Assembly (NCBI GenBank): GCA_947359465.1
Contig: OX375880.1
Span: 14,454,120-14,518,119, forward strand
Source of the DNA: Metellina segmentata
Taxonomy: Eukaryota; Arthropoda; Arachnida; Araneae; Tetragnathidae
Direction: 5' to 3'
DNA length: 64,000 bases
Part shown: positions 62,406 to 64,000 of the stretch, piece by piece
How positions within the stretch are numbered: the stretch's first letter is position 1
Layout of the letters: each line of letters starts with the position of its first letter
The notes under the pieces: generated by a model
Database searches by the model: none
Seen by the model: the letters and a program-made list of their open reading frames with translations, nothing else
What the model was told of the DNA's origin: nothing
Program-made: the position numbers and the translations under genes

Positions 62406-62695
62406 ATGGTAATTTTTAATTAACGTCGTACTAGAGCAACACAACGGGCTATTGACGACGGTCCGGGATCAGTCCCTTAAGGGAAAGATCCGAGGACAAG
62501 ACCTCGTAATTTTGAACCACGGTCAGATGACGAAGCAACACCTGAGCTGGCACCCCACTCTCCAAACTTCCACGCCAACCCAACGTGAGGACTTTCGGCC
62601 ACGACAGATTTAAGGTGCACCAGCCGCCTCTACACCATACGCTTACAAACATCCATGCCCGGACCCGGATTCGAACCAGGAACCTTCCAATCTAG
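62406..62695 (-). repeat. SINE-A, head-truncated, with TSD
   Basis: Tail ATGGTAATTTTTAATTAACG to head cut at CCAATCTAGCC. AATTACCTCGG occurs just before (about 62383-62393) and after (about 62699-62709). Confidence 0.9.
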
Positions 62696-62797
62696 CCAAA
62701 TTACCTCGGATCTTTCCCTTAGGGGATTGATTCCGGACCATCGTCAATACCCTGCTGTGTTCCTCTAGTACGAAGTTAATTAAAAAATAACTAATTA
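62696..62797 (+). repeat. SINE-A 3' fragment
   Basis: CTCGGATCTTTCCCTTAGG to AAAAATAACTAATTACCC. With 62094-62390 it brackets the reverse copy. Confidence 0.85.
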
Positions 62798-62826
62798 CCC
62801 TATCTCAGGTCTCCACAAAACATTAG

Positions 62827-63151
62827 CCGACCAACCGGTATAGCGGTTAAGGTATTAGCCTCTGGATCGGAAGGTTGGTGGTTCGAATCCGGGTTGGGGA
62901 ATGGATGTTTGTAAGCGTATGGTGTAGAGGCGGCTGGTGCAGCTTAAATATGTCCTGGCCGAAAGTTCTCACGTTGGGTTGGTGTTAAAGTTTGGAGAGT
63001 GGGATGCCAGCTCTTGTCTTGCTTCGTCATCTGACCGTGGTTCACAATTGCGAGATGTCCTCGGATCTTTCTCCTAAGTGACTGATCCCGGTCCGTCGTC
63101 AATAGCCCGTTGTGTTGCTCTAGTACGACGTTAACTAAAATTACGAAATTA
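62827..63151 (+). repeat. SINE-A, full length, perfect 14-bp TSD
   Basis: Head CCGACCAACCGGTATAGCGG, B box GGTTCGAATCC, tail AATTACGAAATTA. Direct repeat CCACAAAACATTAG at 62813-62826 and 63152-63165. Confidence 0.95.
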
Positions 63152-63165
63152 CCACAAAACATTAG

Positions 63166-63335
63166 AGTGTCGCGGTAGCCTGGTTGGAAGAGTAACGGAC
63201 TTGCAACCGAAGGGTGGCGAATTCGAACCGAAGATCGTTGAGTATAAAGGAGTCTGGTGCACGTTAAAACCGTAGTGGCCTCAAATCTCCTCACGTTGGT
63301 ATGGTGTGGATATTTAGACAGTGGGTTGCGTCAGA
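63166..63335 (+). repeat. SINE-B head and 5' body, 3'-truncated
   Basis: Head GCGGTAGCCTGGTTGGAAG, B box AATTCGAACC, GGCCTCAAATCTCCTCACG, then lost near GTGGGTTGCG. Confidence 0.85.
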
Positions 63336-63349
63336 GTACAGAGAGGTTG

Positions 63350-63572
63350 GTAGGAATTTTAATTAACGTCATACTGAAGCAACACGACGGGCTACTGACG
63401 GCGGTCCGGGATCAATCCCACAAGGAAACACCCGAGGATAACACCTCGTTATTTTTAACACGGTCAGATGACAAGGAATCACCCAAGCTGGAATCCAACA
63501 CTCCAAACTTCCACCCCACCACGCCAACGTGAGGATATTTGAGGCGACGACAGATTTAACGTGCATCGACCC
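63350..63572 (-). repeat. SINE-B, reverse, head missing
   Basis: Tail GGTTGGTAGGAATTTTAATT to GACAGATTTAACGTGCATC. Confidence 0.85.
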
Positions 63573-63637
63573 CCCTGATTACAAAGAGATCCGGCTCACG
63601 GAAAATCATTCGGGGCATCAAACGCCCGCGCGTTATT

Positions 63638-63794
63638 GTGGTGTGGAAGTTTGGAGAGTGGAGTGCCATATCAGTTGTTGCCTCGTCTTCTGACAGTGGC
63701 TCAATACGACGTGGTGTTGTCCTCGGATCTTTCCTTTCGGGGATTGATCCCGGAATCTCTGTGTTTTCCAGTGCGACGTTAACACTTACCTACC
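63638..63794 (+). repeat. SINE-B 3' part
   Basis: GTGTGGAAGTTTGGAGAGTG to CCAGTGCGACGTTAACACTT and tail ACCTACC. Confidence 0.85.
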
Positions 63795-63813
63795 ATAAAG
63801 AATGAATAGTAGG

Positions 63814-63979
63814 TAATTGGTAATTTTAGTTAACGTCGTACTAGAGTAACACTACGGGCTATTAACGACGGTCCAGTATCAATCCTTTAAGAGAAAGATC
63901 CGAGGACAACACCTCGTAATTTTGAACCACGGTCAGATGACGAAGCAACACCTAAGCTGACACCCCACTCTCCAAACTT
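63814..63979 (-). repeat. SINE-A, 5'-truncated, perfect 14-bp TSD
   Basis: Tail TAATTGGTAATTTTAG to CTCTCCAAACTT. Direct repeat GAATGAATAGTAGG at 63800-63813 and 63980-63993. Confidence 0.95.
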
Positions 63980-64000
63980 GAATGAATAGTAGGAGATTTA

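Overview
This window looks like a gene-poor, repeat-dense piece of a metazoan nuclear genome, probably an arthropod-like invertebrate. The evidence is the mix of mariner, Tc1, hAT, Harbinger-like and piggyBac-like DNA transposons, tRNA-derived SINEs, satellite-type arrays, and one plausible spliced exon with GT/AG borders. I cannot name the species. There are no bacterial operons, rRNA genes, CRISPR arrays or intact host genes. Almost every longer open frame is either a decayed transposase or a chance frame inside a SINE or a tandem repeat.

The dominant component is one SINE superfamily with two main branches. SINE-A (about 335 bp) has a tRNA-like head with a clear B box (GGTTCGAATCC), a shared body, and a tail of the type AATTACCATTACC. 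SINE-B has the same body, a different tRNA-like head (GCGGTAGCCCGGTTGGAAGAG-like) and a tail of the type ATACCTACC. SINE-C is unrelated in body and has a tRNA-like head beginning GCCGCGGTAGCTCAGTC. I count several dozen whole, 5'-truncated, dimeric, mosaic or nested copies, and many keep target-site duplications (TSDs) of 12-15 bp. '+' copies have the head on the left; '-' copies show the reverse complement.

Layout. 0-9 kb: a deleted Tc1 element, SINE-C, and a Harbinger-like element carrying two SINEs in one target, followed by many SINE-A copies and a long (AG)n tract. 8-12 kb: paired histone-type stem-loops, a hAT element with a HARBI1-like relic, and the first copy of a TTAA-flanked TIR family (called TT1 here), itself hit by a hAT. 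12-17 kb: mosaic and palindromic SINEs. 17-23 kb: a Harbinger-like MITE, a 1-kb hAT, a second TT1 copy, and the first MITE of a hAT family packed with ACATCGATGT palindromes (hAT-CG). 23-31 kb: 33-bp and 51-bp tandem arrays, a SINE-A dimer, a TIR MITE, and a hAT with SCAND3/ZBED5-like transposase inside a SINE. 31-42 kb: hAT-CG copies, an inverted-repeat segment with GGGGCTAGTGTGG ends, a second SCAND3/ZBED5-like hAT, a mariner/IS630-like element and a ZMYM1-like hAT relic. 42-45 kb: a third TT1 copy containing a second element with ~95-bp inverted ends and an 11-bp TSD, whose interior is almost entirely a ~350-bp/~170-bp tandem satellite. 46-56 kb: AT-rich DNA, more nested SINEs, another hAT tail, a 24-bp minisatellite hit by a deleted Tc1, a hAT-CG copy and a mariner relic. 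56-64 kb: dense nested SINEs, a piggyBac-like MITE, a mariner C-terminal half, and directly after it a 177-bp candidate exon (61405-61581) encoding a Cys-rich segment.

The features form no pathway. They record successive insertions, and the nested TSDs give relative ages: SINE-B copies are generally older and are interrupted by SINE-A, hAT, piggyBac-like and mariner insertions. Function is inferred only by family resemblance, and no database search was possible.
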